A program made the position numbers and the translations under genes. Positions 33,301 to 45,846 of a stretch of DNA of 64,000 nucleotides are shown piece after piece. The stretch's first letter is position 1. Every line of letters begins with the position of its first letter. Below the pieces are notes generated by a model. That model ran no database searches. It was not told the origin of the DNA and saw only the letters and a program-made list of their open reading frames with translations. Origin of the DNA: Paraspadella gotoi (lineage: Eukaryota; Chaetognatha); assembly GCA_051294375.1 (NCBI GenBank), contig CM119267.1, positions 13,552,015 to 13,616,014 of the forward strand. The letters are read 5' to 3'.

Positions 33301-34713
33301 GAAATAAAACATTTAATTATTCATATATTAGTTTAAATATCATATTCAAATTTAGAGAAATGAATTAAATCTAGGCTGCTTACTTGTTTGCTTTTAGTTA
33401 TGGTCACTATTACTGGTTTTTCGAAGGGCCCCTTTTAAAAGATACAACAATGACTCAAGTTGAATGAAAGGTTGCACAGTGAAATTTCTTTAACCTTGAA
33501 ACAGCGTTGCACAGGGACGTCGACATTGCTACCAGCTTGTTTCTGTCAGAACTGCAATGTAAACGAACCATCATCCAGTTGGGGCAATCAGAACCAAAGC
33601 AAATCGCTTGGGTGTGGTTAGAAGAATTGAACTCAAATCAGTATCATAAGGAAACAAAAAGGATCAATAAACAATTTGTTCATTAGGTTATTTGTTGATT
33701 AAAAGAACTGATTCTTTATCATATTATATGTTAAAAAAAGCAAGTCCATATTGACAACCTCTGACAATTTTTATATCTGGATTTGAACTTCTTCAAATTA
33801 AAAGGTTTTAGATGTTCACAGAAATGAGGAAACCAATAGTGTAATGCGTGGAATCTAGAATTAAAAGAGAACAAATAAATACAATTAAAGTGTTGAAAAA
33901 CATAATTCAAAAACATTCAAACATCATAATTTCTACTGATTTTGGATCCAAAGTTAACATGAGGTTATGTTTGATTTAAAAAAATTATCCAGTGACTTGT
34001 GAAATCTGTATTAAAACAATGCTTAGACTAAATTATTGAAAATCTAAGTTAGAATTGCTTGAATTTTTGCCTTCTGAGAGTTTTCTTTGATTACTAAAAC
34101 CATCTCCAAATCCCATTAACAGTCTGGCACCAACAACACAAGTTGAAATCAGTAATTAGTTTTCTTTGCTTTTCCAAAGTTAAGATAAAAAATCTGCAGT
34201 GGCAATTGAAAATAAATCATGTTAAATCAATTTTAGTGCTATAAAATCTTCCTTGAAATGTTTCCCACTTTTGTGACGTTTCATCAAAAAGTGTTCCTCC
34301 TCCATGGGAATCAACGGTTGCCAGATACCCCCCTTCATCAATGCAAATTTGTTCCGCCTTTCGCCAACTGAGACGTGAGCATGAGGGGCACAATAACAAG
34401 ATGTTTGAAGAGGGACGCGAGGCAGATCTCTTTTCAAGTCGAGTCCTTGTCTATCATTCAATGTTTTGATTTGATTGAAAATTCACAGAGGGCAAGACGG
34501 ATTCGTGCAACTTTCTTTGCGCCAGTGTCCTTTCTTCCTATTATATGGCACCATTTTCGCATATTGCGCAGTGCGGTGGTTTTTACTTTCTGATCTGTCG
34601 CTGTTTAGTTTCCAATGGCATAGGAAGAAAATCCCCAGTGCTTACCAAACCCAAACGACTTCCTCAAGTTAGCATCAGTCGCATCCGATCCGAGCCAGGT
34701 TTGCTCGAATACC
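30370..34713 (-). pseudogene. C-type lectin domain gene, frames broken by indels
   Basis: Several C-type-lectin-domain (CTLD) pieces lie in order on the minus strand. From an acceptor CTCTACTTTCAG at 34714: WLGSDATDANL, then GHWRKESC and ALCEF, the classic CTLD end (34713-34480). Next a new domain start: TSCYCAPHAH, SWRKAEQIC, GGYLATVDS (34460-34220). Then an NW.DGSFTL-like piece (33420-33600), SWTDGTSANEAQSW (31440-31517), CSWDGAEKVC with a GGLLGTVDS-like run (31142-31330), and WKVCEREGAVIAIAS through FWNKLFC (30370-30760). Each piece needs a frame change to continue, roughly one per 50-100 bp. CTLDs bind carbohydrates or proteins and are usually extracellular. Whether this is a real pseudogene or an intact gene read with errors cannot be decided here; the nearby gap and error-rich neighbour favour the latter. 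Possible upstream exons lie at 34880-35130. Confidence 0.55.
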
Positions 34714-35440
34714 CTGAAAGTAGAGGAATTATCAAAATACATAATTTTTGAGTTAGTTATAACAAAATAGGTTCGTTATTCTTTGACAAATTGTTAAAAA
34801 TACCATAAAACCATTACAATTTTAAGTGCATAATAACTTAGATGTCCATTTTATTGACAATGGAGATCTCATTACCCTATCATTGCCGATCCTCATGATT
34901 CATATTCCCGAACCTGAACGTTTGCATTCGCCACCACCCACCCACCACGCGTTTCAAAGTCATTGAATACATCTGACGATAGCACAATAAGATATTATAC
35001 ACGGTTCAAGAAGTTAAAATACACTTCGCTTTGACTTATTTTTGAAGAGAATTTACTCACTCCCACAGCTACAATTAATGATTGTAGTCCAGATCGTGAA
35101 CCCTTCTGTCGTGAGCTCAATTTAGGTGTGTTTTCCTAGGCGCTAGTAGTGTTCAAAGACGTTACAAGAAGTCATGTTCAGCCCACTAATGGCGTTAAAT
35201 TCACTTTAAATAACAAAATGTTATCAATCTATCTAAAGTTGTTTCATTACTTTCAGCCAATGCGAGAATTTAACATGTGTATATCTTAATCAACAAATTC
35301 CTCTTTTTCTCATTCTCATTTTTATTTCTCTCCTTCCAAAAACAGTTAAATTTTAGCTGGCTTGGTTGATTATGGCCTCCACTCAAATTTACAAAGAAAT
35401 AATGACATAGAAATGACATCGTAGCTCTCAATCACAACTT
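34714..35440. other. Possible upstream exons, not resolved
   Basis: On the minus strand a frame with FETRGGWVVANANVQVREYES (about 34895-34960) and one with ELTTEGFTIWTTIINCSCG ending at a GTGAGT donor (about 35055) look extracellular-protein-like. They may belong to the lectin gene. Confidence 0.25.
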
Positions 35441-35555
35441 AAGCGATCACTTTAAACCAGAAACCTAAGCTTTTGTTTTCAAATGGTTTAACCACGTTCA
35501 TCCAGAGGACTCTCTCGATTGAAATCTTTTAAACTGTTTTTTTCCTGTTTGACTC
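35440..35555 (+). repeat. SINE K tail fragment
   Basis: AACCACGTTCATCCAGAGGA and CTCTCGATTGAAATC match the 29760-29815 tail of SINE K. It ends at the gap. Confidence 0.45.
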
Positions 35556-35580
35556 NNNNNNNNNNNNNNNNNNNNNNNNN
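35556..35580. other. Assembly gap, 25 N
   Basis: Second run of exactly 25 N. Confidence 0.99.
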
Positions 35581-36281
35581 TTTAAAATTGTTTTTCTCTG
35601 TTTACTTTAATGATTGTTAAACTGAATGATTTTCAGTCTTGATTTGTCCTATATGTGAAATTAAATATTCTTATTCACTTTTACTACAGAAACGTTTTTA
35701 TTTCTTTATCCTCAATGTATGAGTTACATTATAAGAAGATGAAACAAAATAAGTGAATCGGATCAAGTATTGTTCTACATCAAAAATGTAAACAAATAAA
35801 CTATCAATTCTCTATCGATTCAAACTCAATCATTACAAATCAATGTAAATAAACTGAATCAAAACAATTCGATATTTAACGCCAAAGATTTTCCTGCAAC
35901 GTCGCCATGAAAGATACTTCAATATTTGCCAACGTCTTAGAACTCTAACGTTACAGTTTGCCACGGTACTTCGTCACGCTGTTGCTGGCCTCAGTCACCA
36001 GGCCACAAATCTAAATAACAATATGACAAATTCATTTTTATTTTTTTTATGAATGGGAAGTTTTCTCTGGCTTACTCCCTTGTGTCATAATTATTTAATA
36101 TTTTAGAGGTATTTCAAAACCTTATATAATTACTATATTTTACTTTTTTCAAATTCTTTCAAACAAAAATATCATAAAAACATTTTATAATAAAAAAATA
36201 AATTGATCGAATGATTTTGAAAAATATTGAAAACTTAAGAAATAATGGATTTCGAGTTAGGAAAAAAATTTTGCAATTTCT

Positions 36282-36330
36282 AAAAAAATCAGCCTCTAGC
36301 CTTTCGGATTTTTTAGAGGCTGATTTTTAA
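36282..36330. repeat. Hairpin in duplicated segment
   Basis: Arms AAAATCAGCCTCTA and TAGAGGCTGATTTT flank a short loop. The same hairpin is in copy B near 42398-42442, where one arm has lost a base. Function unknown; it may be the core of an old palindromic element. Confidence 0.4.
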
Positions 36331-37999
36331 ATTTTTTTGAATATTTTGATTTTCTATGCAAAACATTATTCTCAATGAGCATAGGTCGACGAACTTTTTT
36401 TTCAATAATTTGAAAAAATTTCAAACTTTTCTAATTAGGCTTTTTTGGGGAAATAAATAAATAAATTGTATAACAATGGGTACATCTAAAAGTGATATGT
36501 CTCTAAATGATAACAACATTTTCTTCAAGTTTTATTTTTTGAAATTCAAGTATTGTACCATAGAAAATATGTGAGATACACTTGCTTTGCCGAAATTTTT
36601 AGTTAAAGATTGTACTGCGTAGTTTTTACTTCCTATGATATCACACTTTTTTAAGAATCAATCGTAATTCGTAGTAGTTTTTATATAAAAAAGTGTTATA
36701 AATAAAATGAACAAATCCGAGTAATTGATATAAAACTTGTCAATTTATAAAGATTTGATGATGAGAACCAAATTTAATTTTTTAACTTCCTATATTTCTA
36801 ATTGTAGAAAAAACGACGACTACACAAAGAAGCCATTCTAAACAATAATCACGCCAAGATATTGTTATCCGCTTAAGCCCGTCTGGCGAGATAAAAAAAC
36901 ATGAACTCTTAGCATTAGGTTATATGGCCCCTTACAGAAAAAATCAAGGCCCTCTTAGAACCTGAATCGATTTTCAAATAGAAGAATGAATGATTATATG
37001 ATTAAAAATTCATTGCGTTTATTCTCTCTTTTCTTTGTTTGGTAATTAGACGAGAAAAATAGAATTCATAAAGCTGACAACATGTATAATAGGGTGGACT
37101 GATGAAAGATTGAGTGATTGAACCATTATTTTTTTGCTGCCTTTGGACATTGTAATTAAGAAATTTTAAATTCTTTTAAAATTTTGTTAGTAAACAGTAT
37201 AGTAAATTTCAGTTATTTATGTAATTAATATCCTTATTAACAATCGTTAATTCAAAAATATTTTATTTTATTTTTAAAAACAGATTTGGATTCGCCGTAA
37301 AAAAACTAAGAAACTTTTATAAAATATGTTATACGTGATATTCTAATGGTTTAGATTCAAAAAAAGATAAATACGTTTTTACATATATAAGTTTCTACTA
37401 CAAAGAATAAAAAAGCTTGAATTTTTACCTTTTTTCAAGTTTCAAACGCTGAAGATGACAGAATTTTTGATAACATGTTTTATATTATTTTGATTCAACT
37501 TTTTACGGAAGAATCTGAATCTTATTAAAAGTTAAAAAAAATTATTTTTAAAATTTACTTATTTTATAAGGATATTACTACGAAATAATTATATTTTACT
37601 ATTTCTGTTTCCCGAGACAATATGAACAAAATATTTTTTTGTACTACTTATATCATTCAAATATTTTTTTGTTCTTGAGTGCTCTTTAAAATAAATCGTT
37701 GTTGAATTGAAATATTTTTCTCGTCTGATTAAAAATTTCGCGACCACCCTTTTGGCGGTCTCGCTTTCATAATATCAATAGTACTTTACAATACAGTGCT
37801 ACAATATAATACATAAAATAATACAGGTCAAGATAGCTTATTGAATAAGATGATAATCTTTATACAACTATTGGTTTACCGCCAATTTATAGAAAGGCGT
37901 AATAGAAAAGCAAAGTTAGATAACATAATCGCACAAGGTTGTCTCAATAAAAAAAAACAAATTGACTGAATAGTGAATAGAATGTTATTTATTTCTAGC

Positions 38000-38230
38000 T
38001 TAAACAACTTTCGTTTCTCGCACCGGTCTTAGTGATTTTCCGATGATGGCAAAGCGACCGACGTGACGTTCAAACCACTCCAGAGGAACTTCGTGAGTGG
38101 CATTAAAAGGACAAACCAAATAGGGGTTTCCCCGATTACTTCGACGGCACTTTAGCAGATGATAGGGAGTCGTTTCAAACGCACGCTGTGACATTCGGTT
38201 AAGGGCATTGAACCAAATTTTCGGGGATCA
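38000..38230 (-). pseudogene. GTSF1-like exon, frameshifted copy
   Basis: Matches 44084-44338 but with inserted and lost bases that break the frame on both sides of the first finger. In this copy the HVVAC of the second finger becomes out of frame. Because it lies in the indel-rich duplicate beside a gap, an assembly cause is as likely as a real pseudogene. Confidence 0.6.
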
Positions 38231-38796
38231 GAAAGGTTCATGGTTAATACTTTTTTTCCTCACCGATCCCTTTAAACGTTGTAAAGATAAAAAGTTCCAA
38301 CAACAGAAGTCAGTTATGTAAAACTGGACCTGTAGAATATAAAAAAAGTTGCACATGACTTTTTTTGATAAATAAATACTAAACAGACCAATTATATATC
38401 ACTAATCACAGTTCACAATATGGCAAAAAGATTCGTGTTGGCACGTATGACTTGAGTTAATCTCTAAGGTTTTGAATAAATAAATAATAAGTGAATGAGA
38501 CTTAAATTATGGCAATCGAGTAACGAGGAGTTCAACAATATCTTTTTATAGAACTAATTTTATAAATAAGGAGGTATAGATAAGTTAAAATCTGTAGTTA
38601 TCAAAAACCCTATATTGTAAAGAAACTATTCACGACAGTTAACATTACAATAATTCACAAGATAATAAATTTTTATTAATATTCATATTGAAGATCAGAA
38701 TAGCTTTTCAACTATTCACCAGAAGATCAATTATTTATTACAAAAGAAACATCGCTTTTCAGTCATAGAAAAGTAAAGCACATTTTAATGGTATTG

Positions 38797-39715
38797 TCGG
38801 GCAATCCTAAATTCCGCCTCCGTGTAAAGCTTGTGAAACCAGCTCCATGGCTTGACAGTAATAGCAGGTCATTTCGAGTACCTTTGTGATGAACACGGGC
38901 TAGGAAGAATAGAATTGTGGTGTCCATATATCAAATGGCTATGAGGATTTATCCACCTAAGGCGATAGATAGGCTGTGGCAAAAAATGGTAAAATATTAT
39001 ATTTAATAATTTTTGTTTGAAGTTGCACAGACGTTATCTTTCCACAAAAAACATTTATTACCTCAAAATTATATCATTTATTCATAATTATTGAGCTTCA
39101 TGAACACAGCAGTTAATAGTCAATTTGAAAAATTTTAAAATATAGAAGTAACGATAAAACCATCATCTCATTCTTCAACCATGCTTAATTATTGCAATTT
39201 GATCAATTTTATGTTCTAAAATGTAGTTTTTTTCTTATGTTTAAAACTGTCAATGACTACTAAAAAAATTTTTGAAAAATAAAAAAAAAATTTAAGCATT
39301 TTTTGACCCCCCAGGGGTCCACCCCCAGGGGCCCGTTTCTCTTTGTCAGGGGTTGAATATCAAAATTCGCCTCGATTAGTTCCATTTAGTTATGTCATTA
39401 GCACTCTAATGTAAAATTGTATTAAAATTCCATTGGCGTAGTTTGGTGCGGGAACAGTTTTTGGTCAGCATAAAAAGGCGGTACCAAACATTTTATAATA
39501 TGAAGCCTCTGTACTCGGTTTAAAACAACCGCGAGTTCCGGGTTCAATCCCCTTACTGGTCACGTTTGGTTAAAGTGTGGATTGGTCTGTCCGGGCATAA
39601 AACAGTCCAGTGAATGGGCCAGTGGTACACTTGCAGGTCCCAAGGCCATGAGGCCCCCAACCTGTCGGGAGATGCCTCCACACCCGGGACATCACACATG
39701 TCCCCGTGCCAAGTG
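38797..39715 (+). mobile_element. SINE E split by a MITE, copy A
   Basis: The SINE head (38797-38870) and tail with GAGTTCCGGGTTCAATCCCC (39531 on) are separated by a degraded copy of the TA-flanked MITE ending at 39511. Same arrangement as at 44868-45846. Confidence 0.6.
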
Positions 39716-40450
39716 TTAATTTTCACAGATCTTAGTTATGTTAACTTTTTTGCACTATTTAACGTTTAGAGGGACTGTATGATAATTTGATACAATGCGG
39801 CATTACAATTTTTAAATTTTATTATTTTACTTTTTGACCAAATATTATCAAAAATTTAAAAATAAATTAAATACTTTGTAGTGAACATTTACATTTTGCA
39901 TTTGCCTAAAAATCAATTATTTATAATATTTTTTTCGAATTCAAAGTTGTACCCCGGTTGAGCAAATCAGTGACACAAATAAGAAATTATTGCCAGTTTA
40001 CTGCATTGAAAATAAACGTAAACTTTTTTTTTTATTAGATAGAGAATGCTGAGACGTTTGTTCTGTTAAAATTTTAATTTAAATTGATATTTTTTAACAA
40101 CTAGAAATTATTAATTTTTTTGCAAGATGTCAAAGCTCGTCAAATATTGATGGCTCATCGCATTCTTTAATAATCAAACACAATGAATAACTTTTATTCA
40201 TATCAAGATCACAGTTAAATACTTTTCAGCCTTATTGACCTCTACAGAGGTCCGGAAGCAGTTCTGGTTGTATACGAAGATTCATTCTCATGCCTTGTGG
40301 CAAGCAATTTTAAGCAGCTTGGGACTGAACAACATTTAAAGCATCAAAATTGGGCTAAACATGATTGTTGATGATGCAGATATTGTTGCGCACTGAGCAT
40401 AATTGCCAAAAGTTTAAACAACATGGGAATTAGGACACATGAAAAAGGCG

Positions 40451-41695
40451 TAAACGTTACTGTTCCGTGCATAAAAAAAATTCACCTGTTACAATATTAT
40501 TATATTTCTTTTTATTTTTTTTAAACGTTATGTTTCATATTTTGCATATCCAAATATCAATGCAAAATTCTTTTTTTGTTTTTAGATATTGTGACTGATT
40601 ATAGGGTGAAAGATGATAATTTTTTTTTTAAAAAGTTACTTTATTCATATTTATTCATAGAATTGTTAATAGAAAAAAAAATAAAAAAAATAATAGCTTA
40701 CCAATATTAGTGGTTATGTCTCAAATAGAGAACGAAAAAAAACCTCATTTAAAAAATTCGATCGGGAATGGGCGTAACTAAGGCTTACCAATGGCATTCC
40801 TCACGCCGATTGTTCTCTCAAATAATTTTTTTATTAATACATTTGAAAGGGAAAAAAAGAAAATTTTGGGAATGCAGGGTTGCAGAAAAGGGTACAGATA
40901 ATTTGGACCTTATTGACCTGATAACCATGACCTTTTATATCTTGGAAATGGGGCAGTAATGAAATCTAAAAAATTTCATCATTTAAGTCAGGTCAATATT
41001 GAAACCCTTTCCAATGGGCTATTACGAGAAATATTTTTTCTTATTTAAAATGGATAGATAAATAATAGAATTAAATTCCTTGATGCTATATTTAAAAAAA
41101 AATTATCAATACAATTTTAACTCAATAATGTTTTTGCTTTGCTCACATATTGTTACCTGCTATATAATTTTTACAACTTTATTATTGATAAAACAAAGCA
41201 GATGGTCAAGCTTTAGTTTGCAGGTTAAAAGATAATGAAAAATGACGATTTTTTCTTCAGCAGGACAAGAAGGTAGATGTCCAGATGTTTATATCAAGCT
41301 GAAACAATTTTTGCTATTTATTATTTTTAATATTTTTAAAAATACATTTTATTCAAGCTATAACATAAATTTTTGCTTGTTTTTTACTAACTGAAAATAT
41401 AAGCCAATTATTATCGCAAATTAAAAAAAAAATTTCATAATAAACAAATATGTAATGCAGTTTTCCTTTTTTCAAATTATAAAAGAAAAAGAAAAAATCA
41501 TATGCTTTCATTGAAATTTTCTAAAGCAAAAAAACTGTTTGTCTATACTGTTGAATCTGATTTAAACAAAAGCTTGTGTAAAAGATTTATGGATTTAATT
41601 TAATTAAAACTGCCTTTTAGAAGGTGTCCCATGATTAGGGCCTTTTAATTTGATACCACAATCCTACCTTGCTACCTCTTTCTTTCAAAAAGTTA
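40451..41695. other. Spacer between duplicate copies; no gene recognised
   Basis: AT-rich and not duplicated in the window. It contains only short open frames without domains. Confidence 0.4.
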
Positions 41696-44083
41696 TTTAA
41701 AAAAATAACTTTTTCTTTAATGATTGTTAACTGAATGATTTTCAGTCTTGATTTGTCCTATCTTGAAATTAAATATTCTTATTCACTTTTACTACAGAAA
41801 CGTTTTTATTTCTTTATCCTCAATGTATGAGTTACATTATAAGAAAGATGAAACAAAATAAGTGAATCGGATCCAAGTATGTTCTACATAAATAATGTAA
41901 ACAAATAAACTATCAATTCTCTATCGATTCAAAACTCAATTCTTTACAAATCAATGTAAATAAACTGAATCAAAAACAATTCGATATTTAACGCCAAAGA
42001 TTTTCCTGCAACGTCGCCATGAAAGATACTTCAATATTTGCCAACGTCTTAGAACTCTAACGTTACAGTTGCCACGGTACTTCGTCACGCTGTTGCTGGC
42101 CTCAGTCACCAGGCCACAAATCTAAATAACAATATGACAAATTCATTTTTTATTTTTTTTATGAATGGGAAGTTTTCTCTGGCTTACTCCCTTGTGTCAT
42201 AATTATTTAATATTTTAGAGGTATTTCAAAAACCTTATATAATTACTATATTTTACTTTTTTCAAATTCTTTCAAACAAAAATATCATAAAAACATTTTA
42301 ATAATAAAAAAAAAATTGATCGAATGATTTTGAAAAATATTGAAACTTAAGAATAATGGATTTCGAGTTAGGAAAAAAATTTTGCAATTTCTAAAAAAAT
42401 CAGCTCTAGCCTTTCGATTTTTTTAGAGGCTGATTTTTAAATTTTTTTAGATATTTTGATTTTCTATGCAAAACCATTATTCTCAATGAGCATAGGTCGA
42501 CGAACTTTTTTTTCAATAATTTGAAAAAAATTTCAAACTTTTCTAATTAGGCTTTTTTGGGGAAATAAATAAATAAATTGTATAACAATGGGTACATCTA
42601 AAAGTGATATGTCTCTAAATGATAAAACATTTTCTTCAAGTTTTATTTTGAAATTCAAGTATTGTACCAATAGAAATAGTGAGATACTACTGCTTTGCCG
42701 AAATTTTTAGTTAAAGATTTGTACTGCGTAGTTTTAACTTCCTATGATATCACACTTTTTTAAGAATCAATCGTAATTCGTAGTAGTTTTTATATAAAAA
42801 ATGTTTATAAATAAAATGAACAAATCCCGAGTATTGATATAAAACTTGTCAATTTAAAAGATCTTGATGATGAGAAACCAAATTTAATTTTTTAACTTCC
42901 TATATTTCTAATTGTAAGAAAAAACGACGACTACACAAAGAAGCCATTCTAAACAATAATCACGCCAAGATATTGTTATCACGATTAAGCCCGTCTGGCG
43001 AGATAAAAAACATGAACTCTTAGCATTAGGTTATATGGCCCCTTACAGAAAAAATCAAGGCCCTCTTAGAACCTGAATCGATTTTCAAATAGGAAGAATG
43101 AATGATTATATGATTAAAAATTCATTGCGTTCATTCTCTCTTTTCTTTGTTTGGTAATTAGACGAGAAAAATAGAATTCATAAAGCTGAAACATGTATAA
43201 TAGGGTGGACTGATGAAAAGATTGAGTGATTGAACATTATTTTTTTACTGCCTTTGGACATGTAATTAAGAAATTTTAAATTCTTTTAAAATTTTTGTTA
43301 GTTTAACAGTATAGTAAATTCAGTTATTTATGTAATAATATCCTTATAAAATCGTCAAATTTCAAAATATTTTTATTTTATTTTTAAAAACAGATTTGGA
43401 TTCGCCGTAAAAAACTAAGAAACTTTTATAAAATATGTTATATGATATTCTAATGTTTAGATTACAAAAAAAGATAAATACGTTTTAACATATATAAGTT
43501 TCTACTACAAAGAATAAAAAAGCTTGAATTTTTACCTTTTTTCAAGTTTCAAACGCTGAAGATGACAGAATTTTTGATAACATGTTTTATATTTTTGATT
43601 CAACTTTTTAGGAAGAATCTGAATCTTTATTAAAAGTTTAAAAAAAATTATTTTTAAAATTTACTATTTTATAAGGATATTACTACAAATATATTATATT
43701 TTACTATTCTGTTCCCGAGACAATATGAACAAAATATTTTTTGTACTACTTAATATCATTCAAATATTTTTTTTGTTCTTGAGTGCTCTTTAAAATAAAT
43801 CGTTGTTGAACTGAAATATTTTTCTCGTCTGATTAAAAATTTCGCGACCCCCTTTTGGCGGTCTCGCTTTCATAATATCAATAGTACTTTACAATACAGT
43901 GCTACATATAATACATAAATAATACAGGGTCAAGATAGCTTATTGAATAAAGAGATAACTTTATACACTATTGTTTACGCCAATTTTATAGAAAGGCGTA
44001 ATAGAAAAGCCAAGTTAAGATAACATAATCGCACAAGGTTGTCTCAAATAAAAAAATCAAATGACTGAATAGTGAATAGAATG

Positions 44084-44338
44084 TTAATTTATTTCTAGCT
44101 TAACAACTTTCGTTTCTCGCACCGGTTCTATGATTTTCCGATGATGGCAAGCGACGACGTGACGTTCAAACCACTCAGCAGGAACTTCGTGAGTGGCATT
44201 AAAAGGACAAACCAAATAGGGGTTTCCCCGATTACTTCGACGGCACTTTAGCAGATGATAGGGGAGTCGTTTCAAACGCACGCTGTGACATTCGTTATAA
44301 GGGCATTGAACCAAATTTTCGGGATCAGAAAGGTTCAT
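44084..44338 (-). CDS. gtsf1-like: GTSF1-like double CHHC zinc-finger protein (exon or short gene)
   Basis: The 84-codon frame contains two perfect CHHC (U11-48K type) zinc fingers, each C-x5-H-x9-H-x3-C. Finger 1 has C12, H18, H28, C32 (CPYNECH...HLLKC); finger 2 has C44, H50, H60, C64 (CPFNATH...HVVAC). This tandem pair defines the GTSF1/Asterix family, small RNA-binding partners of PIWI proteins needed for piRNA-guided silencing. Family members are usually about 150-170 residues with an acidic C-terminal tail that binds PIWI; that tail is absent here. Either it lies in a later exon, since the frame ends soon after finger 2 (KVVKLEIN), or the protein is short. The start ATG fits the family, which has finger 1 close to the N terminus. 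A frameshifted copy is at 38000-38230. Confidence 0.8.
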   Translation of the reverse strand: MNLSDPENLVQCPYNECHSVRLKRLPYHLLKCRRSNRGNPYLVCPFNATHEVPAEWFERHVVACHHRKIIEPVRETKVVKLEIN

Positions 44339-44867
44339 GGTTAACTTTTTTCCTCACCGATCCCTTTAAACGGTTGTAAGATAAAAAGTCCAACAAAGAA
44401 TCAGTTATGTAAAACTGGACCTGTAGAATATAAAAGAAAGTTGCACATACTTTTTTGATAAAATAAATACTAAACAGCAACAATACTTCTAATACACTAC
44501 TTCACAGTTCACAATTGGCAAAAAGATTCGTGTTGGCACGTGACTTGAGTCTAATCTCTAAGGTTTGAATAAATAAATAAATAAGTGAATGAGACTAAAT
44601 TATGGCAATCGAGTAACGAGGAGTTCAACAAATCTTTTTTAGAACAATTCATAAATAAGGAGGTATAAAGTTAAAATCTGTAGTTACAAAAAACCTATAT
44701 TGTAAAGAAACTCTTTCACAACAGTTAACATTACAATAATTCACAAGATAATAAATTTTTATTAATATTATATTGAAGCTCAGAATAGCTTTTAACTATT
44801 CACAGAAATCTATTATTTTTACAAAATAAACATCGCTTTCATCATAGAAAAGATAAAGCACCATTTT

Positions 44868-45846
44868 AAGGTATTGCGGCGAATCCTAAATTCGCCTCCC
44901 GTAAAGCTTGGTGAAACTCAGCTCATCCCATTGGCTTGGACAGCTAAATAGCGAAGGTTTCATATTATAAAATGTGGTACCCCTTTTTTGTGACCAGAAC
45001 ACGTTCCGAGAAAACTAAGGAATAGAATTTAATGAAATTTTGCATGCGGAGTACCAGTAGTGATACAAATGGAACTATCGAGGCGAATTTTTACATTCCA
45101 CCTCCAAGGCTGAGATAAGGGGCCCTGTGGGCAAAAAATGGTCAAAATATTTATAAATTTTTTTAATAATTTTTGTTTTGAACAGTTGCACAGACGTTTA
45201 CTCTTCCACAAAAACATTTATTACCTCAAAAATATTCATTTATCATAATTATTAGCTTCATGAACATCAGCAGTTAAAGTCAGATTTGAAATAATTTGGA
45301 AAAATTGGAAGTAAAACGATAAACCATGCATCTTCATTCTTCAACCATGCTTAATTATTGCAAATTTATCAATTTTAGTTCTAAAATGTTTTTTTCTTAT
45401 GTTTAAAACGTCAATGCTACTAAAAAAATTTGAAAAATAAAAAAAAATTGAAGCATTTTTTGACCCCCCAGGGGTCCACCCCCAGGGCCCTGTATCTCTT
45501 GTCAGGGGTTGAATATCAAAATTCGCCTCGATAGTTCCATTTATATAGTCATTAGCACTCTAAATGTAAAATTTCATTAAATTCGATTGGGTAGTTTGGT
45601 GGGAACAGATTTTGGTCACAAAAAAGGGGTACCACATTTTATAATATGAAGCCTTCTGTACTCGTTTAACAACCGCGAGTTCCGGGTTCAATCCCCTTAC
45701 GGTCACGTTGGTTAAAGTGTGATGGTGTCGGCATAAACAGTCCAGTGATATGGGGTGGTCACTGCAGGTCCAAGGCCATGAGGCCCCCAACTGTCGGGAG
45801 ATGCCTCACACCCAGGACATCACACATGTCCCCCGTTGCCATAGTT
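44868..45846 (+). mobile_element. SINE E split by a MITE, copy B
   Basis: The SINE head GGCGAATCCTAAATTCGCC to GGACAGCTAA is followed by the MITE (44951-45658). The SINE then resumes with CTCGTTTAACAACCGCGAG and the B box GGGTTCAATCCCC. Comparison with the intact SINE at 5483-5748 (GCTAAGTACTC) shows the insertion point was a TA. Confidence 0.7.
44951..45658. mobile_element. TA-flanked MITE (Tc1/mariner-like), about 0.7 kb
   Basis: Inverted ends of about 55 bp (CAGAAGGCTTCATATTATAA then GTGGTACCCCTTTTTTGTGA) are flanked by TA on both sides. The left outer end is slightly degraded (GCGAAGGTTTC). The interior is AT-rich with GACCCCCCAGGGGTCCACCC. No transposase frame, so it depends on an element elsewhere. 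Copies are at about 38873-39511 and 57568-59054. Confidence 0.7.

Larger units (their letters stand above)
35581..40450 (+). repeat. Tandem duplication, copy A (indel-rich)
   Basis: Collinear with 41700-46545 over about 4.85 kb, offset about 6.1 kb. It has many one-base insertions, often not in homopolymers, and begins exactly at the gap. It contains a frameshifted GTSF1-like exon and a degraded SINE/MITE nest. Confidence 0.85.
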
